Source: an uncultured Flavobacteriaceae bacterium (GTDB lineage: Bacteria > Bacteroidota > Bacteroidia > Flavobacteriales > Flavobacteriaceae). Taken from it: a DNA stretch of 64,000 nucleotides. The number at the start of each line of letters is the position of its first letter. The stretch's first letter is position 1. Shown piece after piece: positions 47,001-55,325 of the stretch. The stretch is taken from positions 124,001 through 188,000 of the forward strand of contig CANNBV010000004.1 in assembly GCA_947502975.1 (NCBI GenBank), given 5' to 3'. The translations under genes and the position numbers were made by a program. The notes under the pieces were generated by a model. The model made no database searches and was not told the DNA's origin. It saw only the letters and a program-made list of their open reading frames with translations.

Positions 47001-47412
47001 AGCTATGGAAAATATGCCTGTGCAATATTATGGCTATTACACTTTATTAGAACCTTATATTGGTGCCTATTATGAAGTAGATGCAAAAGAAAAAGCTCGC
47101 GATTTATATTTTGAAGTCAGCAAAAAATATCAAGAAAATTTAACGTATTATAGTGGTTTAAGTGAAAAAAATCAAGAACGTTTATTCGAAGATATTTATG
47201 TTGATATTCAGCGCTATAAAGGTTTAATTGATGTTTTAGCACGTTACGACACCGATTTAGCTGAAAAGGAAGGTGACACGTTTAATAATTATCTGAGACT
47301 ATTTAAATATTTCTATGGAGGTGAAGACGATGATACAGAAGTTGAACCAGAATCAACCGATATAGATATTCCTACAGATAGTGGTGTAACAGCTATAGAA
47401 GCTAACGAATAA
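44053..47412 (+). CDS. DUF2723 membrane glycosyltransferase (GT117-type)
   Basis: The 1119-residue protein starts with a helix and the family motif LTVEPTVSFWDAGEYILTSSKLQVGHPPGAPLFQMLG, where Asp and Glu resemble the catalytic acidic residues of GT-C protein O-mannosyltransferases. About a dozen hydrophobic helices occupy residues 10-350 and 560-670. The second half is mainly soluble (about 680-1119) with a TPR-like segment (EELINQEKPKKAEEIADIAMENM) near 980. DUF2723 proteins are reclassified as glycosyltransferase family 117 and are linked in Bacteroidota to protein O-glycosylation; this is family knowledge. The polysaccharide deacetylase gene follows after 15 bp and probably shares its transcript. 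Confidence 0.9.
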   Translation: MMDFNFKKWNTLLGWFSFLIALITYSLTVEPTVSFWDAGEYILTSSKLQVGHPPGAPLFQMLGAFFSTFTFGNNELIGWMMNMMSAVASAFTILFMFWTITMLLTKLVAHLNAEKDKEADSNTTSSISKPQYTAILGSGLVGSLAFAFTDSFWFNAVETEVYAMATLIMAALFWLALRWEQDMDKPRGNRWLIIIAFVIGLSFGVHFMGLLTIPVIGIIYYFKNYKTVTIQSFIIANVVSVAILLFVFKLLAPNILKIFSVLEIFFVNSVGLPFNSGSIIAGILLVAAIFYALRYTRQKNYVHLNTGILCLTFIIIGFSTWLMLPIRANANVVINENNPSSARELLAYYNLEQYPETHLFYGPQFTDMYAYLDENNPYVDDKPKYEKDETKGEYVIVNDYKDAKQNYNTEHASYLPRMWSGEHAENYMMFTGFLRFNLKPEHQMKNELRKLVSDFRNEVAQGNVDYEDYNNFLKRYQSYIDIEKPDLPSNIRYLFEYQLGYMYWRYFMWNFTGRQDDIQGRLDNHGNWISGIKFVDELHLGYSQDNLPSDIKNNKARNTYYFLPLLLGLIGMFFVLNTDKKRFWVMLVFFLFTGLAIQVYTNVRPFEPRERDYSVVGSFYVFALWIGIGVYAIYHTLKDKLPKALAAPIVTVVCLILVPGILVANNWDDHDRSGKYTAQAMARKYLDSCAENAILFTIGDNDTFALWYAQEIEGYRTDVRVVNTSLFQTDWYIDQMKRKAYESDPIPSQLVHKNYQYGTNDYVRIEPLTKDTISLKYALEFIQSDKPKTKYRYLMEQQGYDTSGIRNQDLNANFLFTRNVRIDVNKQNAVTNGIVKPEDADKIEPYIDIEIDGGAIYKNRLLMLDVVANNEWKRPIYFTGGSFGDDDYIWMKDYLQLDGMCYKLVPIKTEVDRANPFDMGRIDADLMYEKVKTWNWGNSGSPDIYHDPETRKNAITYRGNLARLVEELINQEKPKKAEEIADIAMENMPVQYYGYYTLLEPYIGAYYEVDAKEKARDLYFEVSKKYQENLTYYSGLSEKNQERLFEDIYVDIQRYKGLIDVLARYDTDLAEKEGDTFNNYLRLFKYFYGGEDDDTEVEPESTDIDIPTDSGVTAIEANE

Positions 47413-47427
47413 TAGTGGCAAAAATAT

Positions 47428-48084
47428 ATGCCTTTAACACCTGTAAAAACTCCAAAGGTTGTAAAATCATTATTCCCAAATTATGTTTGGGATATCGATA
47501 CCACTGAAAAAGAAATTTACTTAACGTTTGATGATGGTCCTACGCCTGAAATCACAGAATGGACTTTAGATGTATTAGCTAAATACAACGCAAAAGCTAC
47601 CTTCTTTTGTATTGGAGCAAACGTTGAAAAACATCCTGATATTTTTAAAAAGATAATTCAATCTGGACATGTAATTGGGAATCATACTCAAGACCATCTT
47701 AAAGGTTGGAAAACTTCGAAGACAGCATATTTGAATAATATTGCCCAAGCACAGAAGGTATTAAATGCTCAAATTCAGAATTCTGAATTCAGAATTCTGA
47801 ATTTGTTTCGTCCTCCGTATGGAAAAATAACGCCAAAACAAGGCAAAGCATTAATGGCTTTAGGTTACAACATTGTGATGTGGGATGTGTTATCGTTTGA
47901 TTGGGACAAAACTGTTACACCAGAAGAATGCTTCAATAATGTAATTTCAAAAGTAAAAAACGGAAGTATTATCGTGTTTCATGATAGTGTTAAAGCATCA
48001 AAAAACATGCAATATGCGCTTCCGAAAGTATTGGAGTATTATACTGGAAAGGGATATGTTTTTAAGGGGTTAGATTCCATTTGA
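47428..48084 (+). CDS. Polysaccharide deacetylase family protein (NodB domain)
   Basis: The 218-residue protein is a NodB-type carbohydrate esterase (CE4), which removes acetyl groups from N-acetylated sugars. Five motifs are visible: LTFDDGPTPE (motif 1, catalytic base Asp and metal Asp), GNHTQDH (motif 2, metal His pair), RPPYGK (motif 3), MWDVLSFDWD (motif 4) and IIVFHDS (motif 5). There is no signal peptide or anchor, so it may be cytoplasmic or use an unseen route. An in-frame 36-bp palindrome encodes part of a short insert (AQIQNSEFRILN) between motifs 2 and 3. It is 15 bp after the DUF2723 gene. Confidence 0.92.
   Translation: MPLTPVKTPKVVKSLFPNYVWDIDTTEKEIYLTFDDGPTPEITEWTLDVLAKYNAKATFFCIGANVEKHPDIFKKIIQSGHVIGNHTQDHLKGWKTSKTAYLNNIAQAQKVLNAQIQNSEFRILNLFRPPYGKITPKQGKALMALGYNIVMWDVLSFDWDKTVTPEECFNNVISKVKNGSIIVFHDSVKASKNMQYALPKVLEYYTGKGYVFKGLDSI
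47770..47805. repeat. 36-bp perfect palindrome inside the deacetylase gene
   Basis: The sequence equals its own reverse complement over 36 bp. It is built from alternating TTCAGAA and TTCTGAA words, and its two halves are themselves nearly palindromic. It encodes residues about 115-126 of the deacetylase in frame. Confidence 0.95.
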
Positions 48085-48396
48085 TTAAGATTCTATGATT
48101 TAATGCAGCCCTTGACTTTGTAAAAATTTTCGACTACATTCGTTTAACGTCGGATATAAATCATTAAATAACGGCGCATATCCGTCAACCGGTTAAACGA
48201 ACCATTAAAAAAACAATTCCTTCCGTTTTAAAATGCAACTGGCGGATAAACCCGCGTTAGGGATTGAGCGATTGTTGGAGCTCCTCGCAGAGAGCCCTTC
48301 GACTGCGCTCAGGATAAACTTTTCGTGAAAGCCCGACCGCGCTTCGAGAGCCTCAGCGACCGAACGGGGTAACGCCCAATAAATAAGTAGTAAAAG
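48085..48396. repeat. Structured, GC-richer intergenic repeat element
   Basis: This 312-bp gap has no gene. Its left part holds a long hairpin at 48140-48200: an outer 9-bp stem (TCGTTTAAC/GTTAAACGA) and an inner 7-bp stem (CGGATAT/ATATCCG). The right part (48241-48377) is clearly GC-richer than the rest of the window. It has outer arms GCGTTA (48254-48259) and TAACGC (48370-48375), an internal GGAGCTCC palindrome and phrases such as GCGTTAGGGATTGAGCG and AAAGCCCGACC. From memory, similar phrases recur between genes in other Flavobacteriia, which suggests a dispersed structured repeat or non-coding RNA. Confidence 0.65.
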
Positions 48397-48693
48397 CTAA
48401 ATGTATTCTTGAATAACACCGATAAGTGTGTCGGCATCTTGCTCGCCACTTTGGCGCCATTTCATCTCACCGTCTTTGTAGATGATTAATGTTGGTAATC
48501 CTTTGACGCGAAGTGCATCGGCCAGTTCTTGATTTTTTTCTACATCAATTTTAATGACCTTAGCCTTATCTCCAAGTGCCGCAGCAACATCTCTAAGCAC
48601 TGGGTGCATTGCTGTAGATTGCTCATTCCATTCTGCATAAAAATCAAACAGTACTGGAATTTCAACATCTATTAGTTCACCAAATTTTGACAT
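48397..48693 (-). CDS. Thioredoxin-fold protein lacking the CxxC active site
   Basis: The 98-residue protein has a full thioredoxin fold by pattern: IPVLFDFYAEW, then the helix with HPVLRDVAAALGDKAKVIKIDVEKNQELA, then KGLPTLIIYKDGE with the cis-proline. At the position of WCGPC it reads WNEQS, so both redox cysteines are replaced (Asn23, Ser26). There is no cysteine anywhere in the protein, so it cannot act as a thiol-disulfide oxidoreductase. It might be a chaperone or binding protein. The remaining fold is well conserved, which argues against a decaying gene. Neighbours are the structured repeat and a metallophosphoesterase 108 bp upstream. Confidence 0.88.
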   Translation of the reverse strand: MSKFGELIDVEIPVLFDFYAEWNEQSTAMHPVLRDVAAALGDKAKVIKIDVEKNQELADALRVKGLPTLIIYKDGEMKWRQSGEQDADTLIGVIQEYI

Positions 48694-48801
48694 ACTTTTA
48701 ATGTTTTAGTTCAATTAAAAACCTATATAATTCTGAACAACACCCGAAAACTTATTTATAAAAATAGTAAATTTTAGAGTAAATATAACATTTACATGTA
48801 A

Positions 48802-50034
48802 TTACGTATTACTTGTCCCTTTTTTAAGCTCAATAACCGTGATTTCTGGCCATATACCTACACGCCCTGGAAATCCTAAATAACCAAAACCTCTATTTAC
48901 ATTGATATACTGCCCTAACTCTTCATAAATGCCTGCCCAATACTTATAACGCCACTTTACTGGGCTCCATTTAAACCAACCTGGTATTTCTATGCCAAAT
49001 TGCATACCGTGTGTATGACCACTTAAGGTTAAATGATAATGATAATCATCTTGAATTACCTGTTTTTCCCAATGTGAAGGGTCGTGACTCATCAATATTT
49101 TAAAGTCGTTTTTATCTATTGCAGAAACTGCTTTCTTTAAATCTCCTGCTTTTTTAAATCCGCCTGCACCCCAGTTTTCAACACCAACTAATGCTATTTT
49201 TTCTCCGTTTCGTTCAATAAATCGGCTTTCATTCAATAACAAATCAAACCCTATTTGTTTTTGAATGGTTTTTAAATCTTCTAAATTTTGTGCTTTTGCT
49301 TCGTCTGACGACCATCTCAAATAATCACCATAATCATGATTTCCTAAAACGGAATACAATCCATCTTTGGCTTTAAGTTTACTAAAAATATCTACATAGG
49401 GCAGCATTTCTTTGGCTTCGTTATTAACCATATCACCAGTAAACAAAATAACATCACTGTTTTGTTGATTAATTAAATCAATGGCATATTCAACCTTATT
49501 GATATTATCAAAACTACCTGAATGCACATCACTAATTTGAGTGAGTTTGTAACCATCAAAAGCTTCGGGTAAATCTTCAAAACTTAAGGTATATTTTAAA
49601 ACCTTAAAATTGTATTTACCTCTGTAAATTCCATAGAGAATAGCTCCAAATGGTATTGCTGCAATACCGAGTGCTATTTTAGAGATAAAGCTACGACGAG
49701 AAGGCATATATTTTATGCCGGCATTTGAACCTTCGGTAAAATATCTGAAAATAGCTTGGGGCACCCTAAATATATCTTCGGCAAACATGATACCTAAAAT
49801 TAGCATTTTAGGCACTACAAATGCAATTAAAAAGCCAAAAGCAAAGGCTTGTGGATTTCCAAAATCACCTCTATTAATCCCATAAAAACGAAAAATAAAA
49901 TTCCCAATTACTGTAAGTGTAATACACCAGTAAACTATACTTAACCATATATTCTTAGAAATACTTCTAAATGCTTGAAAAGCATAAATATCAATAACTA
50001 CAAAAATGAGCAAGAAAATAATCCAGCGTAACAT
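48802..50034 (-). CDS. Membrane-anchored metallophosphoesterase
   Basis: The 410-residue protein has three or four N-terminal helices (about 3-20, 33-50, 64-85, 113-130) and then a calcineurin-like phosphoesterase domain. The metal-binding motifs are ISDVHSGS, FTGDMVNNE, GNHDYG, MSHDPSHW and LSGHTHGMQFG. The order and spacing match the YkuE/YaeI type, which in some bacteria acts on lipid or cyclic phosphodiester substrates; the substrate here is unknown. A -7 box (TATCTTTG) is at 50051-50058, giving a very short leader. Confidence 0.92.
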   Translation of the reverse strand: MLRWIIFLLIFVVIDIYAFQAFRSISKNIWLSIVYWCITLTVIGNFIFRFYGINRGDFGNPQAFAFGFLIAFVVPKMLILGIMFAEDIFRVPQAIFRYFTEGSNAGIKYMPSRRSFISKIALGIAAIPFGAILYGIYRGKYNFKVLKYTLSFEDLPEAFDGYKLTQISDVHSGSFDNINKVEYAIDLINQQNSDVILFTGDMVNNEAKEMLPYVDIFSKLKAKDGLYSVLGNHDYGDYLRWSSDEAKAQNLEDLKTIQKQIGFDLLLNESRFIERNGEKIALVGVENWGAGGFKKAGDLKKAVSAIDKNDFKILMSHDPSHWEKQVIQDDYHYHLTLSGHTHGMQFGIEIPGWFKWSPVKWRYKYWAGIYEELGQYINVNRGFGYLGFPGRVGIWPEITVIELKKGTSNT

Positions 50035-50050
50035 AGTCTTCTTTTTTCGG

Positions 50051-50058
50051 CAAAGATA
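50051..50058 (-). promoter_or_regulatory. Promoter -7 element (TATCTTTG) for the metallophosphoesterase
   Basis: TATCTTTG on the minus strand matches TAnnTTTG, 17 nt upstream of the start codon, so the leader would be about 10 nt. No clear -33 TTG. Confidence 0.5.
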
Positions 50059-50202
50059 ATGATATTAAAAGCTTAAAATCTTATAATATTGTTAATGGTT
50101 TTGACTCAGAACAGTTATAAAAAGCTATTCCATACATGAATTATTATTTACTTCACATTTTAGTATCTTAGGTGTTTTAAAAAACCAAACTAACTTATCT
50201 AT

Positions 50203-51876
50203 ATGAACAGTCAAAACAACAAATCTGCTTTAACAACTCTAGTTACTGTTTTCTTTTTTTGGGGATTTATAGCTGCATCTAACAGTGTATTTATACCTTT
50301 TTGTAAAACCTATTTTAGTATAGATCAGTTTCAATCGCAACTTGTAGATTTTGCATTTTATGGTGCATACTATATTGGTGCTTTACTATTATTTGTTTTA
50401 TCGAGTGCCATAAAAAAAGACATTGTAAATTCTTGGGGTTATAAAAACGGTATTATTTATGGACTATTACTATCAGCTATAGGTGCTTTTATCATGTATC
50501 CAGCAACAGCTGGTGCAGAACAAGGGCAAACCGCTGTATTCTACTTTGTTTTGGTTGCTTTATTTATTGTGGGCTTAGGATTTTCGCTACAACAAACCAG
50601 CGCAAACCCCTTTGCTATTGCTTTAGGTGACCCCAAAACAGGGTCGCATCGACTAAATCTTGCTGGAGGTATCAATTCGTTTGGTACAACTATAGCACCC
50701 ATTGTAGTTGCTTTTATCATATTTGGTTCCACACCTGTATCTGGCGAGGAACTCACTCAAATGATTAAAAATAATGAAATCACTTTAACGACAGTACAGC
50801 TATTATATTTAGGTGTTGGTGTTTTATTTTTATTGGCTGCTGCATTATTTTATTTTTCAAAGAAATTGCCTGCATTAAAATCGGAAACTAGTTTTGAACC
50901 TGCTAACAAAGCAAAAAACTTACTCATTGTTTTAACCATAATCATTTTTGGCTGTTTTGGCTATATTTTTAGTACGTATTTTGGAGATGTAGACGTTACT
51001 GAAGCATTGGAAAATAAAAGATTAACTTTACTAATAATTGCATTAGCCGCAGTAGTGGGTTGTATTTTATTTGCCTATTCAAGTTCCTCTAAAAGACCTG
51101 AGGGTTGGGGTGCCATGAAATATCCTCAACTCGTTTTAGGCATGTTGGCCATATTCACTTATGTAGGGGTAGAAGTAACGGTTGGCAGTAATTTAGGAGA
51201 ACTACTTAAAAAAGCTGTAGGTAGTTCAGGACTAAATGAACTTGGACTTAAAGCACTAAACGATGCACAAATTGCGCCCTTTATTTCGTTATATTGGGGC
51301 GGTTTAATGGTTGGGCGATGGGTTGGCGCTATCACCGTTTTTAATCCTAGTAAAGGTCTAAAAAAGGTACTTCTAATCGTTGTGCCTTATGTAGCTTTAG
51401 CAATCGTTATAGCATCAAACTGGGTTGGTGGAAAAGTGTTTTCTACAAAAGAGGTTCTATTTTTTGCTATATGTGTAGCAGTACAAATTGGCGGGTTCTT
51501 TTTTGCTAAAGACAATCCTGTAAAAACCCTAAAGACCTTCAGTATTCTTGGTGTAATTGCTATGTTAATCGGTGTGTTTGCATCAGGCAACGTTGCATTA
51601 TTTGCATTCTTATCTGGCGGCTTATTCTGTTCTATCATGTGGCCTTGTATTTTTACATTGAGTATTGCTGGCTTAGGAAAATACACATCTCAAGGCTCTG
51701 CCTTTTTAATTATGATGATTCTAGGTGGTGCAATTATTCCTCCAGTACAAGGTAAATTAGCAGATGTTTTTAGTATTCAATCGTCATATTGGATTGCTGT
51801 AGGCTGTTTTGCCTATTTATTATTTTATGCCTTCATAACTAAAACAGTTTTGGATAAGCAAAATGTGACTTACTAA
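50203..51876 (+). CDS. Sugar MFS transporter (FucP-like)
   Basis: The 557-residue protein has about 12-14 hydrophobic helices and resembles the FucP/glucose-galactose branch of the major facilitator superfamily (proton-sugar symport). Characteristic segments are [83 protein letters not shown] and ASNLGELL-like [14 protein letters not shown]. An insert-like segment around 225-300 makes it longer than the roughly 430-residue norm. It converges with the ASPIC lipoprotein gene 17 bp downstream. Next to a SusCD locus it might import the released sugar across the inner membrane, but this is inference from position. Confidence 0.9.
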   Translation: MNSQNNKSALTTLVTVFFFWGFIAASNSVFIPFCKTYFSIDQFQSQLVDFAFYGAYYIGALLLFVLSSAIKKDIVNSWGYKNGIIYGLLLSAIGAFIMYPATAGAEQGQTAVFYFVLVALFIVGLGFSLQQTSANPFAIALGDPKTGSHRLNLAGGINSFGTTIAPIVVAFIIFGSTPVSGEELTQMIKNNEITLTTVQLLYLGVGVLFLLAAALFYFSKKLPALKSETSFEPANKAKNLLIVLTIIIFGCFGYIFSTYFGDVDVTEALENKRLTLLIIALAAVVGCILFAYSSSSKRPEGWGAMKYPQLVLGMLAIFTYVGVEVTVGSNLGELLKKAVGSSGLNELGLKALNDAQIAPFISLYWGGLMVGRWVGAITVFNPSKGLKKVLLIVVPYVALAIVIASNWVGGKVFSTKEVLFFAICVAVQIGGFFFAKDNPVKTLKTFSILGVIAMLIGVFASGNVALFAFLSGGLFCSIMWPCIFTLSIAGLGKYTSQGSAFLIMMILGGAIIPPVQGKLADVFSIQSSYWIAVGCFAYLLFYAFITKTVLDKQNVTY

Positions 51877-51893
51877 ACTTAAATGAATAACAA

Positions 51894-54800
51894 CTAGTCT
51901 ATTTTAATTACTCTAAGTTCATTATCATTAGTTAGAACTAATAGTGCTTTTTCATTTTTTGAACTTCCTAAAGAAATTAACTTAATATCTTTTACATCCC
52001 CATCAATGTAAAGCCCACTTTCATAGGAAGCCACAGGTGTGAAATCGCCTTTGCCATTACCTAGTAATAGCGTTCCAATACTGGCATCATTTCGTGGAGT
52101 TTCTATTTCTGAACTATATAAATTGCCAGCCATTAAAATATCTTTTTTTCCATCTGAATTAATATCTTCTATAACAATACTGTTAACAGAAGATAACTGC
52201 ACTAACGCATTTAATCGGGTACTATTCCATATATCCTCTTTATTGTTTTCAATATAAACAGTTGAGAAGTTGGTTGCTTTAAAATGAAGTGCTTCGTCTA
52301 AGTTTTTTTCACCATAAATATCAGACAAACTCGCATTAGCAAAGGATTGATAATCTTTATACTTGAGCTTTATTGCAGGAATTTGTTCAGATGAACATTG
52401 TCTACCTCTTAAGGGATATTGCTTACCATTTTGGTGATAACTAAATACAATATCTAAACTTTTATTGTCATCAAAATCTGCTGAGTACAAATCGAAAGGT
52501 TTGTCTTTTGTAGCTTTGTATTTATAATTTTCCCCAAGGTTTCCCGCAATATAATCTAAATCGCCATCGCCATCAAAATCTCCTTCAGCTAAACTATACC
52601 ACCACCCTATATCATTATTTAATTGAAAGTCATCTGTACGTTCTTCAAAAGTATTTCCTTTGTTTTCGAAAAAGCGCACTGGCATCCATTCACCTGTTAC
52701 AACTATATCTTTTAATCCATCTCCATTAAAGTCTGACCATAGCATATCCGTAATCATACCTGCATACTCTAATTTAGGTACCATCTCTTTTGTTACATCA
52801 ACAAATTTTGGGAATCTATTTATAATACCTTCATTTTTTAAAATGTAGCTTCTAGGAGATAACGGGTACTTTCCTGGAACTAGTCTTCCTCCAACAAATA
52901 AATCTAAATCTCCATCTTTATCAAAATCACTTGCTTTTACACAACTACCGCTTGTAATCATTTTAGGCAAACTTATTGTTGATTTTGTGAAGTCGCCAGT
53001 ACCATTATTAATATACAATCGGTCCTGTAACAACTCTGGATACCTCAAAAATTCATTTCCACCACTTACCACATATAAATCATTATCTCCATCATTATCG
53101 GCATCAAAAAAAAGAGATTTCATGTCTTCACATAAACGATCTTCTTTCCAAGGTCCATTTTTTTCAATAAATGTTTTGTGTTGAGTTTGAATATATAATA
53201 CACCTTCACTTTTATGCGCATTACCAATATAGACATCTTCTAAACCATCTCCATTACAATCTCCAACAGCAATACCTGAGCCTAACTTGGAAGTTTGGTA
53301 AGGAAGCAACGGCTCAATATGATAATCATTATATATATTTTCTTCATGGGTAAAAGACATTTTTGTCTTTTCTGTAATCTCTTTAAATATTCTGGTATCT
53401 AAAGCATCTTTTTTTTGTATAGTTTCAGCATTATTATAATTACATGTTAGTATCTGATTTGCAGAAATATTATACATAACTTCTTTTTTACCATCTGGCC
53501 ATCTTATCGCTATGCTATCTATTTGGGAATAATCACCAAGACCAAAAACTAAGTTGGGTGCTACTGAAGATTGATATCCTCTGGTAAGTGTTAACTGTTG
53601 CGTCTGCATTTCAGTTTTGGTATGTATAGTAACTTTTGTGCCTATACCTAATTTATTTTCTTTAGCACCCTTGAATTTAAATTTTAAATAATGTGTTTTA
53701 TTAGTATCTGTGTTATTTCTGTAAATGGCAGCTTCCATATCAGTGTTATTAACCACAATATCTAAATCTCCATCATTATCTAAATCTACATAAACGGCAC
53801 CATGTGAAAACCCTTTTAAGTTTAATCCCCAGTCTTCACTCTTTTCGATAAAGGTTAAATCTTTATTATTCTTAAACACTCTGTTTTTAACTGGTTCAGA
53901 AGGCATTTCGGAAAATATATTACCTTTAATATCTTTTGAATTTTTAAGTTTTTTCTGCAGACGGTGATAAAAGTCGCGATTATTAACTTCTTTTTTTATA
54001 CCATTTGTAATGAAAATATCTTTCCATCCGTCATTGTCTAAATCAACTAATAAAGGAGCCCAACTCCAATCTGTAGTGGCTATTCCTGCAATTCTAGATG
54101 TATTACTAAACTTTACAACATCATTAGCATCTAAACCTCTATTTAACTGTAGCGCATTATACATATATTGATAATGAAATCCACTTTTTACAGTACTCCA
54201 AAAGCCTTCAGCATTCATACTTGCCATGTTCTCTTTTGCTCTTCTATTATTCTCAGGTGTCATATCTGCTTGGAGTATATCAAACCACCCATCATTATTA
54301 TAATCAGCAGCATCACACCCCATTCCAAATAGTGCGGTTTGAAACGTAGTTTCTTTTATTGATTCTTTAAAAGTACCGTTAGTTTGATTTAAGAAAAGTT
54401 TATCAGGTGTGTTAAAATCGTTTGAAATATAAATATCGTCATATCCATTATTATCATAATCTGCCACACTAACACCAAGACTTAAACCATAGTTTAAAAT
54501 TCCCGCTTCGTTTGACACATCAGTAAAATTACCGTTACCTTCGTTTCTATATAAATGATCACTTTCTTGATACTGTAAGTTTTTCATCCTACTGAGATAA
54601 TAATCATTCCCAGCAGACAATGGCGCTTTAGGATAATTAGCTACATACACATCTAAATCACCATCTAAATCATAGTCAAAAAAGACGGATTGTAAGGAAC
54701 ATCCGTTATCATCTAAACCATATTGCATTGCACTTTCTGTGAATGTTAAATCTTTATTGTTCACATATAGCAGATTACGTTTTTCTTTACCATTTCCAGA

Positions 54801-55193
54801 AACATTAATGTAGATATCTAACCATCCATCATTATTGATATCAGTAGTAGTAACTCCAGTATGCCATTTAGAGCTGCTTATTCCTGATTTTTCGGTAACA
54901 TCCTCAAAAGTCATATCTCCGTTATTGATATATAACTTATTTTGCACCATATTACCTGTAAAAAAAATATCTTCAAAGCCATCATTATTAAAATCAGCCG
55001 ATGCAACACCACCTCCGAGATATAAGTATGGATACACATAATAGTTTAGGCTATCTGTTTCTGTAATAATATTATTAAACTCTACATTAGTCTCTTCCTT
55101 ACTTAATAGTGAGAATAGTGTTTGTTGCTTTTTATTTTCTTTACAAGACACGAAAAAAAAAGCTAGAATTATTATAAATATTACTTTCTTCAT
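51894..55193 (-). CDS. FG-GAP/VCBS repeat lipoprotein with ASPIC/UnbV domain
   Basis: The 1099-residue protein begins MKKVIFIIILAFFFVSCKENK, a lipoprotein signal with the acceptor Cys at about 17. It contains many FG-GAP/VCBS repeats with calcium-binding DxDxDG-like loops (DFNNDGFEDIF, DINNDGWLDIY, DYDLDGDLDVY, DFDKDGDLDLF, DFDGDGDLDY and more), which build a beta-propeller. In the middle (about 500-570) is an ASPIC/UnbV segment (LTRGYQSSVAPNLVFGLGDYSQIDSIAIRWPDG). It is probably surface-exposed and calcium-dependent. It follows susD but a terminator at 55243-55269 lies between, so it may be expressed at a different level. In glycan loci this position is often held by a surface binding protein; a binding role is inference. 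Confidence 0.9.
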   Translation of the reverse strand: MKKVIFIIILAFFFVSCKENKKQQTLFSLLSKEETNVEFNNIITETDSLNYYVYPYLYLGGGVASADFNNDGFEDIFFTGNMVQNKLYINNGDMTFEDVTEKSGISSSKWHTGVTTTDINNDGWLDIYINVSGNGKEKRNLLYVNNKDLTFTESAMQYGLDDNGCSLQSVFFDYDLDGDLDVYVANYPKAPLSAGNDYYLSRMKNLQYQESDHLYRNEGNGNFTDVSNEAGILNYGLSLGVSVADYDNNGYDDIYISNDFNTPDKLFLNQTNGTFKESIKETTFQTALFGMGCDAADYNNDGWFDILQADMTPENNRRAKENMASMNAEGFWSTVKSGFHYQYMYNALQLNRGLDANDVVKFSNTSRIAGIATTDWSWAPLLVDLDNDGWKDIFITNGIKKEVNNRDFYHRLQKKLKNSKDIKGNIFSEMPSEPVKNRVFKNNKDLTFIEKSEDWGLNLKGFSHGAVYVDLDNDGDLDIVVNNTDMEAAIYRNNTDTNKTHYLKFKFKGAKENKLGIGTKVTIHTKTEMQTQQLTLTRGYQSSVAPNLVFGLGDYSQIDSIAIRWPDGKKEVMYNISANQILTCNYNNAETIQKKDALDTRIFKEITEKTKMSFTHEENIYNDYHIEPLLPYQTSKLGSGIAVGDCNGDGLEDVYIGNAHKSEGVLYIQTQHKTFIEKNGPWKEDRLCEDMKSLFFDADNDGDNDLYVVSGGNEFLRYPELLQDRLYINNGTGDFTKSTISLPKMITSGSCVKASDFDKDGDLDLFVGGRLVPGKYPLSPRSYILKNEGIINRFPKFVDVTKEMVPKLEYAGMITDMLWSDFNGDGLKDIVVTGEWMPVRFFENKGNTFEERTDDFQLNNDIGWWYSLAEGDFDGDGDLDYIAGNLGENYKYKATKDKPFDLYSADFDDNKSLDIVFSYHQNGKQYPLRGRQCSSEQIPAIKLKYKDYQSFANASLSDIYGEKNLDEALHFKATNFSTVYIENNKEDIWNSTRLNALVQLSSVNSIVIEDINSDGKKDILMAGNLYSSEIETPRNDASIGTLLLGNGKGDFTPVASYESGLYIDGDVKDIKLISLGSSKNEKALLVLTNDNELRVIKID

Positions 55194-55198
55194 AGTTC

Positions 55199-55206
55199 CA
55201 AATATA
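55199..55206 (-). promoter_or_regulatory. Promoter -7-like element (TATATTTG) next to the ASPIC lipoprotein gene
   Basis: TATATTTG on the minus strand matches TAnnTTTG but ends only 6 nt before the start codon, so the transcript would be essentially leaderless. No -33 TTG is visible. Low confidence. Confidence 0.3.
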
Positions 55207-55242
55207 TACTTATCCTATATTGTTTCTCATATTTTTATACCA

Positions 55243-55269
55243 AAAGGCTAGATGAAACACCTAGCCTTT
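55243..55269 (-). terminator. Intrinsic terminator downstream of susD
   Basis: A 9-bp stem (AAAGGCTAG / CTAGCCTTT) with a 9-nt loop lies 57 bp after the susD stop codon. On the minus strand it runs into TTTTGGTATAAAAA, a modest T tract. Confidence 0.7.
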
Positions 55270-55325
55270 ATCGCAAACTCAAACTAACTCAAACTATTCA
55301 AAAAAACTAATGAATGTTTTAAATT

